From: CBDAPU01 sp965198875
GTDB taxonomy: Bacteria > Pseudomonadota > Gammaproteobacteria > Eutrophobiales > Eutrophobiaceae
Direction: 5' to 3'
NCBI GenBank assembly: GCA_965198875.1
Contig: CBDAPU010000001.1
Coordinates: forward strand, 434,001-498,000
DNA: 64,000 nucleotides
In this document: positions 18,680 through 28,607 of the stretch, one piece after another
How positions within the stretch are numbered: the first letter of the stretch is position 1
Layout of the letters: the number at the start of each line of letters is the position of its first letter
The notes under the pieces: model-generated
The model's database searches: none
What the model was told of the DNA's origin: nothing
The model's input: the letters and a program-made list of their open reading frames with translations, nothing else
Program-made: the position numbers and the translations under genes

Positions 18680-19691
18680 TAAGCTATTAAGCTCGCCACA
18701 TTGGCATAATAATCAAACGATCACCGGTGTGATGTTGCAGGTGTGTGTTGCGCTCATACCGGGGATCCTCTGCTATGTGTGGTTTTTTGGCGTCGGCGTC
18801 ATCATACAGTGTCTGCTTGCCGTTATCTTTGCGCTCACCCTGGAATATCTCATGTTAACACTACGCAGGCGTGATCCCGCCCTGTTCCTCAGGGACGGCA
18901 GCGCCATCGTCACCGCCCTGTTGTTCGCCCTGTCCATCTCACCACTCATGCCCTGGTGGATATCGCTGATCGGGATCGCATTTGCGATCATCATCAGCAA
19001 GCACGTATTTGGCGGTTTGGGTTACAACCTCTTTAACCCCGCCATGGCGGGCTATGTTTTTATCTTGCTGTGTTTTCCCGCACACATGAATGCCTGGCCC
19101 TCCGCCATTGCCTGGCGTGCCGATGCAATGGGTTTGAGTGAGTATTTCACTGTTATATTTCTATCGCCCCATGCGGAGTTTGACGCCTACAGCGGCGCCA
19201 CACCCTTAAATGACATGCAGTCCCGGCTTGGCGCTATGGGCATGGTCTCGGAGATCAGGCAGGCGCCCCTGTTTGGTCATTTTGGCGGCGTTGGCTGGGA
19301 GTGGATCAGTTTTGCCTTCCTGCTCGGCGGGCTTTATCTGTTAGCCTTCGGTGTTATCAAATGGCGTATTCCGGTGGCCCTGTTGAGCAGCGTTTTTCTG
19401 ATCAGCCTGGTGTTCAATATGTATGATGCGGATCTGTACGCCTCCCCCCTGTTCCACATCTTCAGCGGCGGCACCCTGCTCTGCGCTTTTTTTATCGCAA
19501 CGGATCCGGTTAGTGCCGCAACCACACCAACCGGGCAGATCCTGTTCGGTTGCCTGGTCGGCGTCCTCATTTATCTCATTCGCACATGGGGTGCCTATCC
19601 GGATGGTGTTGGCTTCGCCATCTTGATCGCCAACGCCTTCGTGCCTTTAATCGATATATTGACGCCGCCAAAGGTGTTTGGGGAGCGATAG
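18672..19691 (+). CDS. rsxD: Rnf complex subunit RnfD/RsxD
   Basis: About 339 residues and several membrane helices, belonging to the NqrB/RnfD family. The covalent FMN site is seen as YSGATPLND (Thr about residue 179). The block SKHVFGGLGYNLFNPAMAGY is typical. The start at ATG 18672 (MIDKLLSSPHW) matches the family's N-terminus and overlaps the end of rsxC by 8 bases; the longer open frame upstream is not needed. Confidence 0.93.
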   Translation: MIDKLLSSPHWHNNQTITGVMLQVCVALIPGILCYVWFFGVGVIIQCLLAVIFALTLEYLMLTLRRRDPALFLRDGSAIVTALLFALSISPLMPWWISLIGIAFAIIISKHVFGGLGYNLFNPAMAGYVFILLCFPAHMNAWPSAIAWRADAMGLSEYFTVIFLSPHAEFDAYSGATPLNDMQSRLGAMGMVSEIRQAPLFGHFGGVGWEWISFAFLLGGLYLLAFGVIKWRIPVALLSSVFLISLVFNMYDADLYASPLFHIFSGGTLLCAFFIATDPVSAATTPTGQILFGCLVGVLIYLIRTWGAYPDGVGFAILIANAFVPLIDILTPPKVFGER

Positions 19692-20318
19692 GTGGGGCGC
19701 AAAAACAGCTTCAACCCCAATGCGCTCATCCTGCTTATCATCACCTGTGTGGCGGTGTTCACTGTGTTTGTGGCCGAGACCTTGCTGGAAGATAAAATCG
19801 CCCACAACAAACAGGGATCCACCATAAAGCTGCTTGAGGGCTTAATGCCATACCCCTATGACAATGATCTATTGGCGGACAAAATAACCATCACCTTACC
19901 CACCTATTTCGGCACGCAAGAGAGCGCCACTATCTACCGGGCGATGCTTGATGAGGAGCCGGTGGGTGTTGTTTTCAGCCCCATAAAGGCAAGCGGCTAT
20001 AACGCAATGATTGATATCGCCGTGGGTATTAAAGAAGACGGGGTGATAACCGGCGTTCGGATCCTGGCGCACCGGGAAACGGCCGGTCTCGGTGATGGCA
20101 TCGATCAGGATAAGTCCGACTGGATCTCAAGTTTTACCGGTCGCTCATTGGACAATACGGAAAAACAACGCTGGGCGGTGAGAAAAGATGGCGGGGAGTT
20201 TGACCAGCTCAGTGGCGCCACCTTGAGCCCGCGCGCCGTCATCCATGCCGTGCAATACACATTAAATTATTATGCGCTCAATAAAGACTGGCTCTACTCG
20301 CAGCAACGGATAAAGTAG
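19692..20318 (+). CDS. rsxG: Rnf complex subunit RnfG/RsxG
   Basis: A 208-residue protein with one N-terminal membrane helix and a periplasmic FMN-binding domain; the covalent FMN Thr is in QLSGATLSPRAV (near 175). GTG start at 19692 directly after the rsxD stop. In most gammaproteobacteria rnfE (and nth) follow, but here the next 135 bases hold no gene and the following gene is on the other strand and unrelated. Confidence 0.92.
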   Translation: MGRKNSFNPNALILLIITCVAVFTVFVAETLLEDKIAHNKQGSTIKLLEGLMPYPYDNDLLADKITITLPTYFGTQESATIYRAMLDEEPVGVVFSPIKASGYNAMIDIAVGIKEDGVITGVRILAHRETAGLGDGIDQDKSDWISSFTGRSLDNTEKQRWAVRKDGGEFDQLSGATLSPRAVIHAVQYTLNYYALNKDWLYSQQRIK

Positions 20319-20453
20319 AAGCCGGAAAACACATCGGTGATGTTGATCTGCGCCGCGACAAAGTTGGCCTTCTGATCGCCTGCCCTCGCCCACACATCCT
20401 TTAGTTTACTGTTTTTTTCCCTAACCCCACCATCGCCGACATTGCCACACGTC

Positions 20454-21575
20454 TCATACCTTGATGATGATATTTTTGTGTTGCAACACCGCTAACGGGG
20501 CCCAGGTGAGGATCACGTTTGCCGTAATGGGAAACAACAGCGCCACCTGCGGCGCCATATAAGGCAGGACAACCGCATACAGATCGGAGCCAAAGGGGCT
20601 ATGCCAGACGAGGCCCAGGATGACGGCGTGAAACACATAGCCGCTGATGGCGTTGATCCCGAAGGCCCGGCAGGGCATCGCCCACAGGGCGCCCAGGTTC
20701 TTATCATCAAGCAAATAGTACAACAGGGCGAACAAAAGCACCGCAAGGCCGCTTGTCCAGAGAACGAAACTGCCGCTCCAGAGCGTTTTGTTAAAGGGCA
20801 GGGCATAGGACCAGAGCCAGCCGAGCAACGCCATAGCCGCCCCTGCCATGCACATCTGTCGGATCAGCTTCCGCCTATCGGCCTGTTGAATGAACTGCGT
20901 GAGAAGCGCACCCAGCAACGCCTGGGCGATGGCGGGCAATGTGCTCAAAATACCTTCCGGGTCGTAGGGGTATTCGGCAAACTGTTGGTATATATGTTGC
21001 CCAAGCACAGCGCGGTCAAACCACTGCACAAAACTCTGCCCGGCAATGGCCAGATCAACCGCACCGTGCGGATAAGGCACATAAAGTAGCGGCCAATAGG
21101 CAAGCAACAACAATACCGAGATCGCCGCCTGTACCCGGCGCGTGGTGCTCATGAAGATGAGCGCGCTCACCACAAACACAACGCCGATCCGCTGCAACAC
21201 CCCCGGGATGCGAAATGCCCTCTCACCGTCCATGTCAAAGGAATACCATGCAAGCGCAAGACCAATAAGAAACAGGAGCGTGCCGCGCCACAACAGACGC
21301 CCCACAAGGGCCGCCGTCAGGCCGGTTTTTTCCTTTGCGGATTCAAGCGCAAAAGGAATGGACATGCCGACGATGAAGATAAAAAACGGGAAGATGAGGT
21401 CGGCCACTGTCGCCCCATGCCATGTTGCATGTAGCAAAGCGCCATACACAGGCCGCTCGCCACCGCCGCTAAAAACGGCGGCGCTGTTGACGACAACCAT
21501 GCCGATCACCGTGAGACCCCGCATCACATCCAGCGAAAGCAAACGCTGTGCCGCCATCACTCCCCCCATGTTCAA
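20454..21575 (-). CDS. Membrane acyltransferase, HGSNAT/NagX-like (COG4299)
   Basis: A 373-residue polytopic membrane protein. The opening SLDVMRGLTVIGMVVVN, followed by HATWHGATVADLIFPFFIFIVGMSIPFAL, is the hallmark of the heparan-alpha-glucosaminide N-acetyltransferase-like family (DUF5009), which is thought to move acyl groups across the inner membrane to sugars. The bacterial substrate is unknown. It may start at ATG 21575, 21569 or 21557. It stands alone, facing the end of the rnf cluster. Confidence 0.82.
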   Translation of the reverse strand: MNMGGVMAAQRLLSLDVMRGLTVIGMVVVNSAAVFSGGGERPVYGALLHATWHGATVADLIFPFFIFIVGMSIPFALESAKEKTGLTAALVGRLLWRGTLLFLIGLALAWYSFDMDGERAFRIPGVLQRIGVVFVVSALIFMSTTRRVQAAISVLLLLAYWPLLYVPYPHGAVDLAIAGQSFVQWFDRAVLGQHIYQQFAEYPYDPEGILSTLPAIAQALLGALLTQFIQQADRRKLIRQMCMAGAAMALLGWLWSYALPFNKTLWSGSFVLWTSGLAVLLFALLYYLLDDKNLGALWAMPCRAFGINAISGYVFHAVILGLVWHSPFGSDLYAVVLPYMAPQVALLFPITANVILTWAPLAVLQHKNIIIKV

Positions 21576-21865
21576 TACCTTAGCCGATCACGACTTTAAT
21601 TCAACGATCCCCGGGATATATCACAAGCCAGGCACAACAACATTAACAGGAAAGACAAGGCCTGAACCTGTGCATGGCTTCACTGCACTCTCAGCAAGGA
21701 TTGAGCATAGCGCAACGGGCGATAGAGGCAAAACCCTGTGGCCTTGATCGGTTGTCTTTCATGTATCTTTCCAATGCCAACGCGGCGCCGGTTTCGATGG
21801 CGTGATTGACATCCGGATCGGCATCCCGCCCATAGCGATGGCAAGAGCCGGTTTACGCCAACCCA

Positions 21866-24800
21866 TTAAACCGGATTGAATACCCTGGCAAGCCGTCTCC
21901 GATATCGGCGCAGAAACAGCTCTCTCACATCATCGGCGATCAAATAAAAACACGGCAGGGTGAGCAAAATAACCGCAGTGGCGAAAACCAGCCCAAAACC
22001 CAAACTCACCGCCATAGGCGCAAGGAAGCGGGTCTGCCCGGAAGCGAAGAATATCAACGGCGAGACCCCTAAGAATGTGGTGATGGTGGTCAGCAATATC
22101 GGCCTTGCCCGCACTTTGCCGGCCGCTACGATGGCGCTCACCCGCTCTTCACCTTCGGCGCGCAATTTGCGGGCGAAGTCCACCAGTATGAGGGAGTCAT
22201 TCACGATGATCCCCGATAACGCCAACATGCCGATAACCGATAGAAATTGAATATTATACCCGAAGAGCCCATGACCGATGACCACGCCGATCAGGCCGAA
22301 GGGGATGGAGAACATCACCACGAATGGATCGAGCAGGGATCGAAACAGGGCGGTGAGCATAAAGAAGATCAGGATCAGCGAGATAGTCAAGGCCCGGTAC
22401 ATGCCCTTAAATGAGTCTTCCATGTCTTTTTTCTGCCCCAGGAACAATAACTCGTAGTCGTTATTCGCCGGCGTGAACGCCTGCTCGATCAATCTGGTGA
22501 CCGCCAGCGGGGTGATGACGCCTGAGTCCACCTCTGCGCTTATTCTCGCCATCCTGTCGCCGTCACGTCGACGGATCTGGTTAAGCCCCCTGCCCACAGT
22601 GATATTCGCCACATCACCCAGATACACGGTCCGCCCATCGGCGAGGACGATGGGCAGTTGCGCGAGGCTGGCGGACTGCTCGCGGATATATTCAGGATAG
22701 ATGACCCTCACGGGAATGCGCCGCTTTGACCAGGTCACATGCACCACTTCATGACCTAAAAAGCCACTGCGAACGGCATTGGCTAATTGCGCCTGGGATA
22801 AGCCCAATCGGCGCCCCCGGTCGTTTAATTCGTATTTGTACTCCAGCTTGCCCGGCTCCTGATCATGGCGAACATCCCTCACGCCCTGCAAAGCGCTCAG
22901 GTAATCGCGGATCTCATCCGCCTTGCCCTGTAGTAATTCAACATTATCACTGGCGAGACCAATAGAGATATCATCACCGGCAGGGCCGCCCTGTGGTTTT
23001 AATATGCTGAAGCGTTTAATGCCGCCATATTCGGAGAAGCTATCGCGAATGGCATTGATAATCTCATCCGTTGAGCGTGTGCGCGTCCCCTTCCTTGAGA
23101 GTTGCAAACTGATCAAAGGCGATATCCACTCCTCGATAAACCCCTCCGGCTCGGCTTCTTTTAAGTCGATAACAAACTGGATCTGGTTGGCGCCGGTTTT
23201 GATCCGGTGAAAATCAATCATGGACAAACCCACATTGGCAATGAGGGACTCCAGCTCATCTTCCTGGATGAGCTCCAGGACAACATCTTCCAGTTCTCTC
23301 GCCAGCTCCAGGCTGTCTTCAAGGCTGTAGGTATTGGGTGTTTCAAGGTTGACGAAAAACTGGCCGGTTTCAATATCACCTAATTGCTCATAGGGCAGGC
23401 GTGTGTGGGCGTAGGCGATGGCGATGATCAAAACGCCAACGCTCAAGGCCGCAACAACATACCGATTCAGTACCGACCACTCCAATAACGCCCCGTATCG
23501 CTCGCGTATTCTCGCCCAGTCTACCCGTGGCCTTGAGGCCGCCGTCGATAACTTGAGGAAATAGGCGGCGTGGGAGGGCAAGACCGCAAAGGCTTCAATT
23601 AAAGAGCCCAACAAGGCGGCGCACACGATAAAGGGGATCACCTGCATAAACTCCCCCCATATGCCCGCTATGGAAAACATGGGCGAAAAAGCGGCGATGG
23701 TGGTGAAGGTGGAGGCCACCACCGGCCAGAAGACCTCGGCGGCGCCGGTGTGTGCCGCCGCATAAAACCCGGCGCCTTTTTCCATGTGCCGATAGATGTT
23801 CTCGGTGACGATAATGGCGTCATCAACGATCATGCCCAGCACAATCAGGAAAGCGAACAAGGACACCATGTTGATGGAATAGCCGAAGGCGAACATCAAC
23901 ATGACCGCAAACAAGAATGAGACCGGTATGCCAAGCGCAGTCACCAGGGCGACACGAAAATTAAGCAATACATAAAGCGCCAGCAACACCAGGAACAAGC
24001 CGACTACGGCGGATGATTTCACAGTGTTAAGGCGGGTGTTCAAATACACGGACGTATCGGTGTGCAAGGCCAGCTCCACATCATCGGGCAGGCCATCGCG
24101 CAGCGCCCCGCCCAGCTCCCGCACCCATCTCGCCACTTCAACGGTGGACGCCTCTGCGGTCTTGGTGACGGTTAAGTTCACGGAAGGTCTCCCGCGAAAA
24201 CGGGCGTACGTGCCCGCCTCTTCAAATCGCCGCTCTATCTTGGCTATCTCGCCGAGTTTAAGCTGGCCGCCATGTTCATTGGTGGCGAGGACGATGCCCG
24301 CTATCGCCTGCGGCTCAGGGGCCACCCCCTTGCCTCTTAGCCGAATGTCACCTTCTTTGGAGCGGATCTTCCCGCCCGGTTGATCACGCAGATTATTTCG
24401 CAGGGCGAGCATTACCTTATCCAGGGATATATTCAAGGTCGCCAGTTCAAAGGGATCGACAATCACCCAGAGCTCCCAATCCCGATCACCGGCCACGCCG
24501 ACACTGGCGACGCCGGGCACTTTTAATATCGCATCTCTCGCCTTATCAGCGAGGGCGAACATCTTCGCCTCCGGCGCCGTCCCGTAGAGGGTCAGGGTAA
24601 TGACGGGGAAGCGTGTCCGCAGCCGGTTTAGCTCCGGCGCCTCGGCGGTATCCGGCAGATCATCAATGCGATCCAGAACGGTGCGCGCATCGGCGATGAA
24701 GTCATCCACATTTGAACAGCCTTTAAGGCGAATAAAAATACTCGAGGCGCCTTCGTTGCTGTAGGAAGAGATGGAGTCGATGTCCCGGGTATCGTCAAAC

Positions 24801-25009
24801 TCCGCCTCAACGGGCAGGGTAATTTGCGCTTCCACTTCGGAAGGGGAGGCGCCTTCAAATACCGTGGCTATCCTCACCATGTCAAGCTGAACAGCGGGAA
24901 ATAATTCCTGTGGCATGGCGCGCCAGGCGATGATCCCCATCACCATCACCAACACCAGGCAGAGGTTGATGATCAACGGGTTGCGGATGGAGAACTCAAC
25001 AACGGGCAT
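21866..25009 (-). CDS. RND efflux transporter permease (AcrB/MexF-like)
   Basis: A 1047-residue inner-membrane pump with the RND layout: helix 1, a periplasmic domain, helices 2-6, a second periplasmic domain, and six more helices. The proton-relay region reads LIVLGMIVDDAIIVTENIYR (helix 4, double Asp). Blocks such as PVEAEFDDTRDIDSISSYSNEGASSI place it with the HAE/CusA-like multidrug branch; no metal-specific Met pattern is obvious. It forms an operon with its adaptor 11 bases upstream; no outer-membrane factor gene is nearby, so TolC would come from elsewhere. Confidence 0.92.
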   Translation of the reverse strand: MPVVEFSIRNPLIINLCLVLVMVMGIIAWRAMPQELFPAVQLDMVRIATVFEGASPSEVEAQITLPVEAEFDDTRDIDSISSYSNEGASSIFIRLKGCSNVDDFIADARTVLDRIDDLPDTAEAPELNRLRTRFPVITLTLYGTAPEAKMFALADKARDAILKVPGVASVGVAGDRDWELWVIVDPFELATLNISLDKVMLALRNNLRDQPGGKIRSKEGDIRLRGKGVAPEPQAIAGIVLATNEHGGQLKLGEIAKIERRFEEAGTYARFRGRPSVNLTVTKTAEASTVEVARWVRELGGALRDGLPDDVELALHTDTSVYLNTRLNTVKSSAVVGLFLVLLALYVLLNFRVALVTALGIPVSFLFAVMLMFAFGYSINMVSLFAFLIVLGMIVDDAIIVTENIYRHMEKGAGFYAAAHTGAAEVFWPVVASTFTTIAAFSPMFSIAGIWGEFMQVIPFIVCAALLGSLIEAFAVLPSHAAYFLKLSTAASRPRVDWARIRERYGALLEWSVLNRYVVAALSVGVLIIAIAYAHTRLPYEQLGDIETGQFFVNLETPNTYSLEDSLELARELEDVVLELIQEDELESLIANVGLSMIDFHRIKTGANQIQFVIDLKEAEPEGFIEEWISPLISLQLSRKGTRTRSTDEIINAIRDSFSEYGGIKRFSILKPQGGPAGDDISIGLASDNVELLQGKADEIRDYLSALQGVRDVRHDQEPGKLEYKYELNDRGRRLGLSQAQLANAVRSGFLGHEVVHVTWSKRRIPVRVIYPEYIREQSASLAQLPIVLADGRTVYLGDVANITVGRGLNQIRRRDGDRMARISAEVDSGVITPLAVTRLIEQAFTPANNDYELLFLGQKKDMEDSFKGMYRALTISLILIFFMLTALFRSLLDPFVVMFSIPFGLIGVVIGHGLFGYNIQFLSVIGMLALSGIIVNDSLILVDFARKLRAEGEERVSAIVAAGKVRARPILLTTITTFLGVSPLIFFASGQTRFLAPMAVSLGFGLVFATAVILLTLPCFYLIADDVRELFLRRYRRRLARVFNPV

Positions 25010-25020
25010 GGCGGGGTCTG

Positions 25021-26181
25021 TTATTCCCTGCGGATCACCGCCTGGCCGTCTGCATAGGCTGAGACATCACCTGCGAGCACGACAACACCGGCGTCAAGGC
25101 CATCTATCAGTTGTAAATCACCCTGGCGGGCAATCACCCGTACCGGCTGCTTGCGTAGGCGCCGGCCCTCAATGACGAACACAAAACTCTCCCCAAACTC
25201 ATTTAATATGGCGCTCACCGGGATCATTTTCGCCTGCCTGTACACCTGCCCCGGCAGCGCCACCAGGGCAGTTTGTCCGGGATACAGACCACTACCATCC
25301 ACCCTGATCCTGAGCGCATGGGTGTTGGTGGCCGGATCGGGATCAAACGCCAGCGCAACAATGCGTCCCTGCAACATGCGCTCGCCCACCGTCAAGTCAA
25401 GGGTTTGATTGAAAGATAAGGCGGCGGTAATATCCCCGGGCGCCTCCAGATACACATCCAGCTCCCCAAGCCCTATCAAGTCGATGGCATGTTGACCGGC
25501 CGCCACATACTCGCCCACCTCCAGCATGATGCGGTTCACATGGGCGTCAAACGGGGCGAGAAGCCGGGTTCTTTGCAGATCGCGCTCGGCTCTTTTTAAT
25601 GCCGCCTCCCGCTGGCTTTGCCTTGAAAGTGCGGTATCTACGCTGTGCTCAAGGCGGGCGACCTCGGCCTGTTGTCGGAGCAGCCTTTGTTGCGCCTCAT
25701 CATATCGGGACTTCGAGGCCAGGGACTCACGCCCCAGCCTTTCAAGACGCTCAAGCTCCCTCTCCAACAACACCGCCTCCTCTCGCTCCAGCGCCAACAG
25801 CCTGCGGTCCCGCCCTATGGCGCTTCTCTCCTGTACTAGCAGCGCTGTGCTCTCAGAGACCACATCCACATAATCACCGTTATCCACTTCCAGTAATAGC
25901 TGGCCGGTTATGACCGCCTGCCCCGGCTGCACATAGCGCTGTTTTACCCGGCCCGCCACCTCAAACCGCAAACTGACCCTGCGCGCGGGTTGCAATTTGC
26001 CCGCTATGCGGGTGGTGCGGCGAACATCTCTTTGCTCGACTGCCACGCCCTGCACAACCCGGGGCTTCACCTCACGTAACCCCGCCCGGGTTTCAGGGCG
26101 GGTGATAACGATGAGGGCGGCGATCATCAGGGCGACACAACATACGGCGATAATGTGCATAGCGGATCGTTGAACATTCAT
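25021..26181 (-). CDS. Periplasmic adaptor (membrane fusion protein) of the RND pump
   Basis: A 386-residue HlyD/AcrA-type protein with an N-terminal membrane anchor (about 8-26), a split lipoyl domain (VSLRFEVAGRVKQRYVQPG ... LLAPFDAHVNRIMLEVGEYV) around a long alpha-hairpin rich in Arg/Glu/Leu (about 105-205), then beta-barrel and membrane-proximal parts. It links the pump to an outer-membrane channel. First gene of the two-gene operon; its start faces lptD across about 120 bases. Confidence 0.9.
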   Translation of the reverse strand: MNVQRSAMHIIAVCCVALMIAALIVITRPETRAGLREVKPRVVQGVAVEQRDVRRTTRIAGKLQPARRVSLRFEVAGRVKQRYVQPGQAVITGQLLLEVDNGDYVDVVSESTALLVQERSAIGRDRRLLALEREEAVLLERELERLERLGRESLASKSRYDEAQQRLLRQQAEVARLEHSVDTALSRQSQREAALKRAERDLQRTRLLAPFDAHVNRIMLEVGEYVAAGQHAIDLIGLGELDVYLEAPGDITAALSFNQTLDLTVGERMLQGRIVALAFDPDPATNTHALRIRVDGSGLYPGQTALVALPGQVYRQAKMIPVSAILNEFGESFVFVIEGRRLRKQPVRVIARQGDLQLIDGLDAGVVVLAGDVSAYADGQAVIRRE

Positions 26182-26220
26182 CTCTTTTCAATACCCAATC
26201 CGGGGTGTTAGAGTTACTCA

Positions 26221-26248
26221 GATCATCAAAAATGGATCATCAAAAATG
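26221..26248. repeat. Tandem duplication of 14 bases in the pump/lptD divergent promoter
   Basis: GATCATCAAAAATG occurs twice in a row without mismatch between the adaptor gene and lptD. It may change promoter spacing on either side; no other meaning is evident. Confidence 0.6.
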
Positions 26249-26303
26249 TGAACATATCGCCCGCCACACATTCTACCTTCTCCAGAGCCGCAAAAAATAA
26301 ATA

Positions 26304-28602
26304 ATGAGCACATCGAGTCAATCCTGCTTATTTTGCAAGCATCTCATCCTCATCCTCATGCTCATGCCGACAGGGCAGCCCCGGGCGCAAACAGCCCCAG
26401 AGCCGGGGAAATGGCCCCTTTGCCCGGCCCTGTTTGATGTGCCGCCAGGGCCCGTTGTCGATACCGAGCTGGGGGCGGGGGATATCTATATTAACGCCGA
26501 CTATCTCGATATCATCGAGCAAGACGTCTCGCATCTCAAGGGTAACGCCGAGCTCACAAAAGATGGCCAGCAGGTGCGCGCCGATGAGGTCTTCTACTAT
26601 GATGCGAAAAACAATGCCGAGCTCTCAGGTGACGTCAAATTCTGGGATGAGGCCATATTCTTAAATAGCGATAAGGCCCATATTGAGTTTGACAACAGCA
26701 CCGGCACCTTCAAAAACGCCCACTATCGCCTGCTGGAGAACCGCGGCAGGGGCTTCGCCGATGAGTTATTCATTGATCATGGCGAGCTCACAACCGGGGT
26801 TAATATCGACTATTCCACCTGTGATCCCGATGCTGGCGCCTGGAGCCTTGAAAACAACACCTGGAAAATAACCGGCGCCGAGATGTTGTTGAACCATGAA
26901 ACCAATCGCGGCACGGGCAGGCATGTTGTCCTGAAGATCAAGGACGTCCCGGTTTTCTACTCGCCCTATTTCAGTTTCCCCCTGACCCAGGGGCGAAAGA
27001 GCGGTTTGCTGACGCCGGTATACGGCTCCTCCTCCAACAACGGCTTTGAGTTTCGCGCCCCCTATTACTGGAACATTGCCCCCAACATGGACGCCACCCT
27101 CACCCCCCGGTTTATCACCGACAGGGGTTTTATGGGCATGGGGGAATACCGCTACCTTTTCAAGGGCGGCGGCGGCCATCTGCGTGTTCAATACTTGCCC
27201 GGCGATAGCGGCTTCGCCGGTCGTGATCGCAGCTATATTGATTTTGAACACAAACAAACCTACCTCAAGAGTGGTCACCTGTCATTGAGATACGAAAGGG
27301 TCTCTGACGACCGCTATCTCGAAAACTTCGGCACCAGCCTTGTCACCACCAGCAAACCGGCGTTATTGAGCAGAGCCCACAGTACCTACGCCTGGCGTGT
27401 CCCGGGGGGCTCGCTCTCATTCGCCGGTAATGTGCAGGCACATCAGGTGATCAACGCCAACACGCCGATTACCGCCAGACCCTACGCAATTCTACCTTCA
27501 CTTCGCTTGAACTACCGATCCAACCCGGCGCACTTCAAGCCCAATTATGCTCTTGGCGCCCGGGTGGATTATTTTACCCGCGGTGATGATCCCCGCCTCA
27601 TTAACGTCAACGGCCTGCGCTTTGATGTGTGGCCGGCGGTGTCCTACCCCATGGCGAATATATCCGGCTATATCACCCCCAAGCTCGGCGTTCGCTACAC
27701 CGGCTACCGGCTTGAAGATAACATCCAGTTTCAACGCGCCCCCAAGCGCCTGCTGCCCATAGCCAGTGTTGATAGCGGTTTATTCTTTGATCGGGATCAT
27801 CAAGCTGTTTGGCCGCTCCTATCTCAATACCCTGGAGCCCCGGGCCTATTATTTATATGTCCCCGATAAAGACCAGTCGGGGCTACCGATATTTGACACC
27901 AGCGCCTATACGTTAAGTTATGAGGGGTTATTTCGCCCTGATCGATTCTCCAACCCGGATCGCATGGGCGATGCCAATCAGGTAACCCTCGCCCTCACCA
28001 GCAGATTGATTGATCGCACATCCGGGCTACAACAGGGGCATATCCGCATTGCCCAGACCGTGCTCTTCGCCGATCAACATGTCGGCGCATTCAACAACAA
28101 CCGCCTCTCACCTTTTGTCATGGACATGGCGACCACGGTGTTTAAGCGCTGGAACATAAAAGGCGAGCTGCACTACGACCCCAATGAGAAGATCACCCAG
28201 AAGATGGTGTTCAGCGCCGAATACAGGGCCCCCGGCGCCACGGCGATCAATCTCGCATACCGGGTACGAAGACCCCCCTCCGGCCTGTCCATTCGCAACA
28301 CCACTGATATTGAACAGACCAATGTCTCCCTCTACTGGCCCTTGAACCACAAATGGAACCTGGTGGCCCGCTGGAATTACGCCGTACCGGAGAACAAGTC
28401 CATCGATCTGTTTGCCGGCGTTGAGTATGAAAGCTGTTGCTTTGGTGTGCGTGCCGTCATCAGACGGTTTCTAACCAATCTCGATGGCGACTATCAAAAC
28501 GGGTTTTTCCTGCAATTTCAGCTAAAAGGGCTGGCGGGGCTCGGCCAGAAAACGGTAGACTTCCTCGAGCAACAGATCCCCGGATACCAAAGCGAGTTTT
28601 AA
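26304..28602 (+). CDS. lptD: LPS-assembly outer-membrane protein LptD, split by a frameshift
   Basis: LptD inserts lipopolysaccharide into the outer membrane and is normally essential. The first frame (26304-27869) carries a signal peptide, the LptA-like jellyroll and the first barrel strands; the family sequence SVDSGLFFDRD then continues in another frame at about 27799 (IKLFGRSYLNTLEPRAYYLYVP) up to 28602. Joining needs removal of one base near 27793-27798 (a GGG run and CAT are there). All four disulfide cysteines are kept: PLCP and STCDP in the first part and SCC in the second. Joined length is about 766 residues, normal. Because both halves are well conserved, a sequencing or assembly error is the simplest view; a very recent mutation or recoding is possible. 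Confidence 0.88.
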
Positions 28603-28607
28603 CCGCC

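Noticed and set aside
20319..20453. Hidden rnfE or its remains between rsxG and the next gene
   Set aside because: Only 135 bases; no frame with RnfE-like sequence on either strand.
21660..21860. Possible gene remnant on the minus strand after the RND pump gene (reads HRYGRDADPDVNHAIETG)
   Set aside because: The phrase looks protein-like but is short, has no start and no family I can name.
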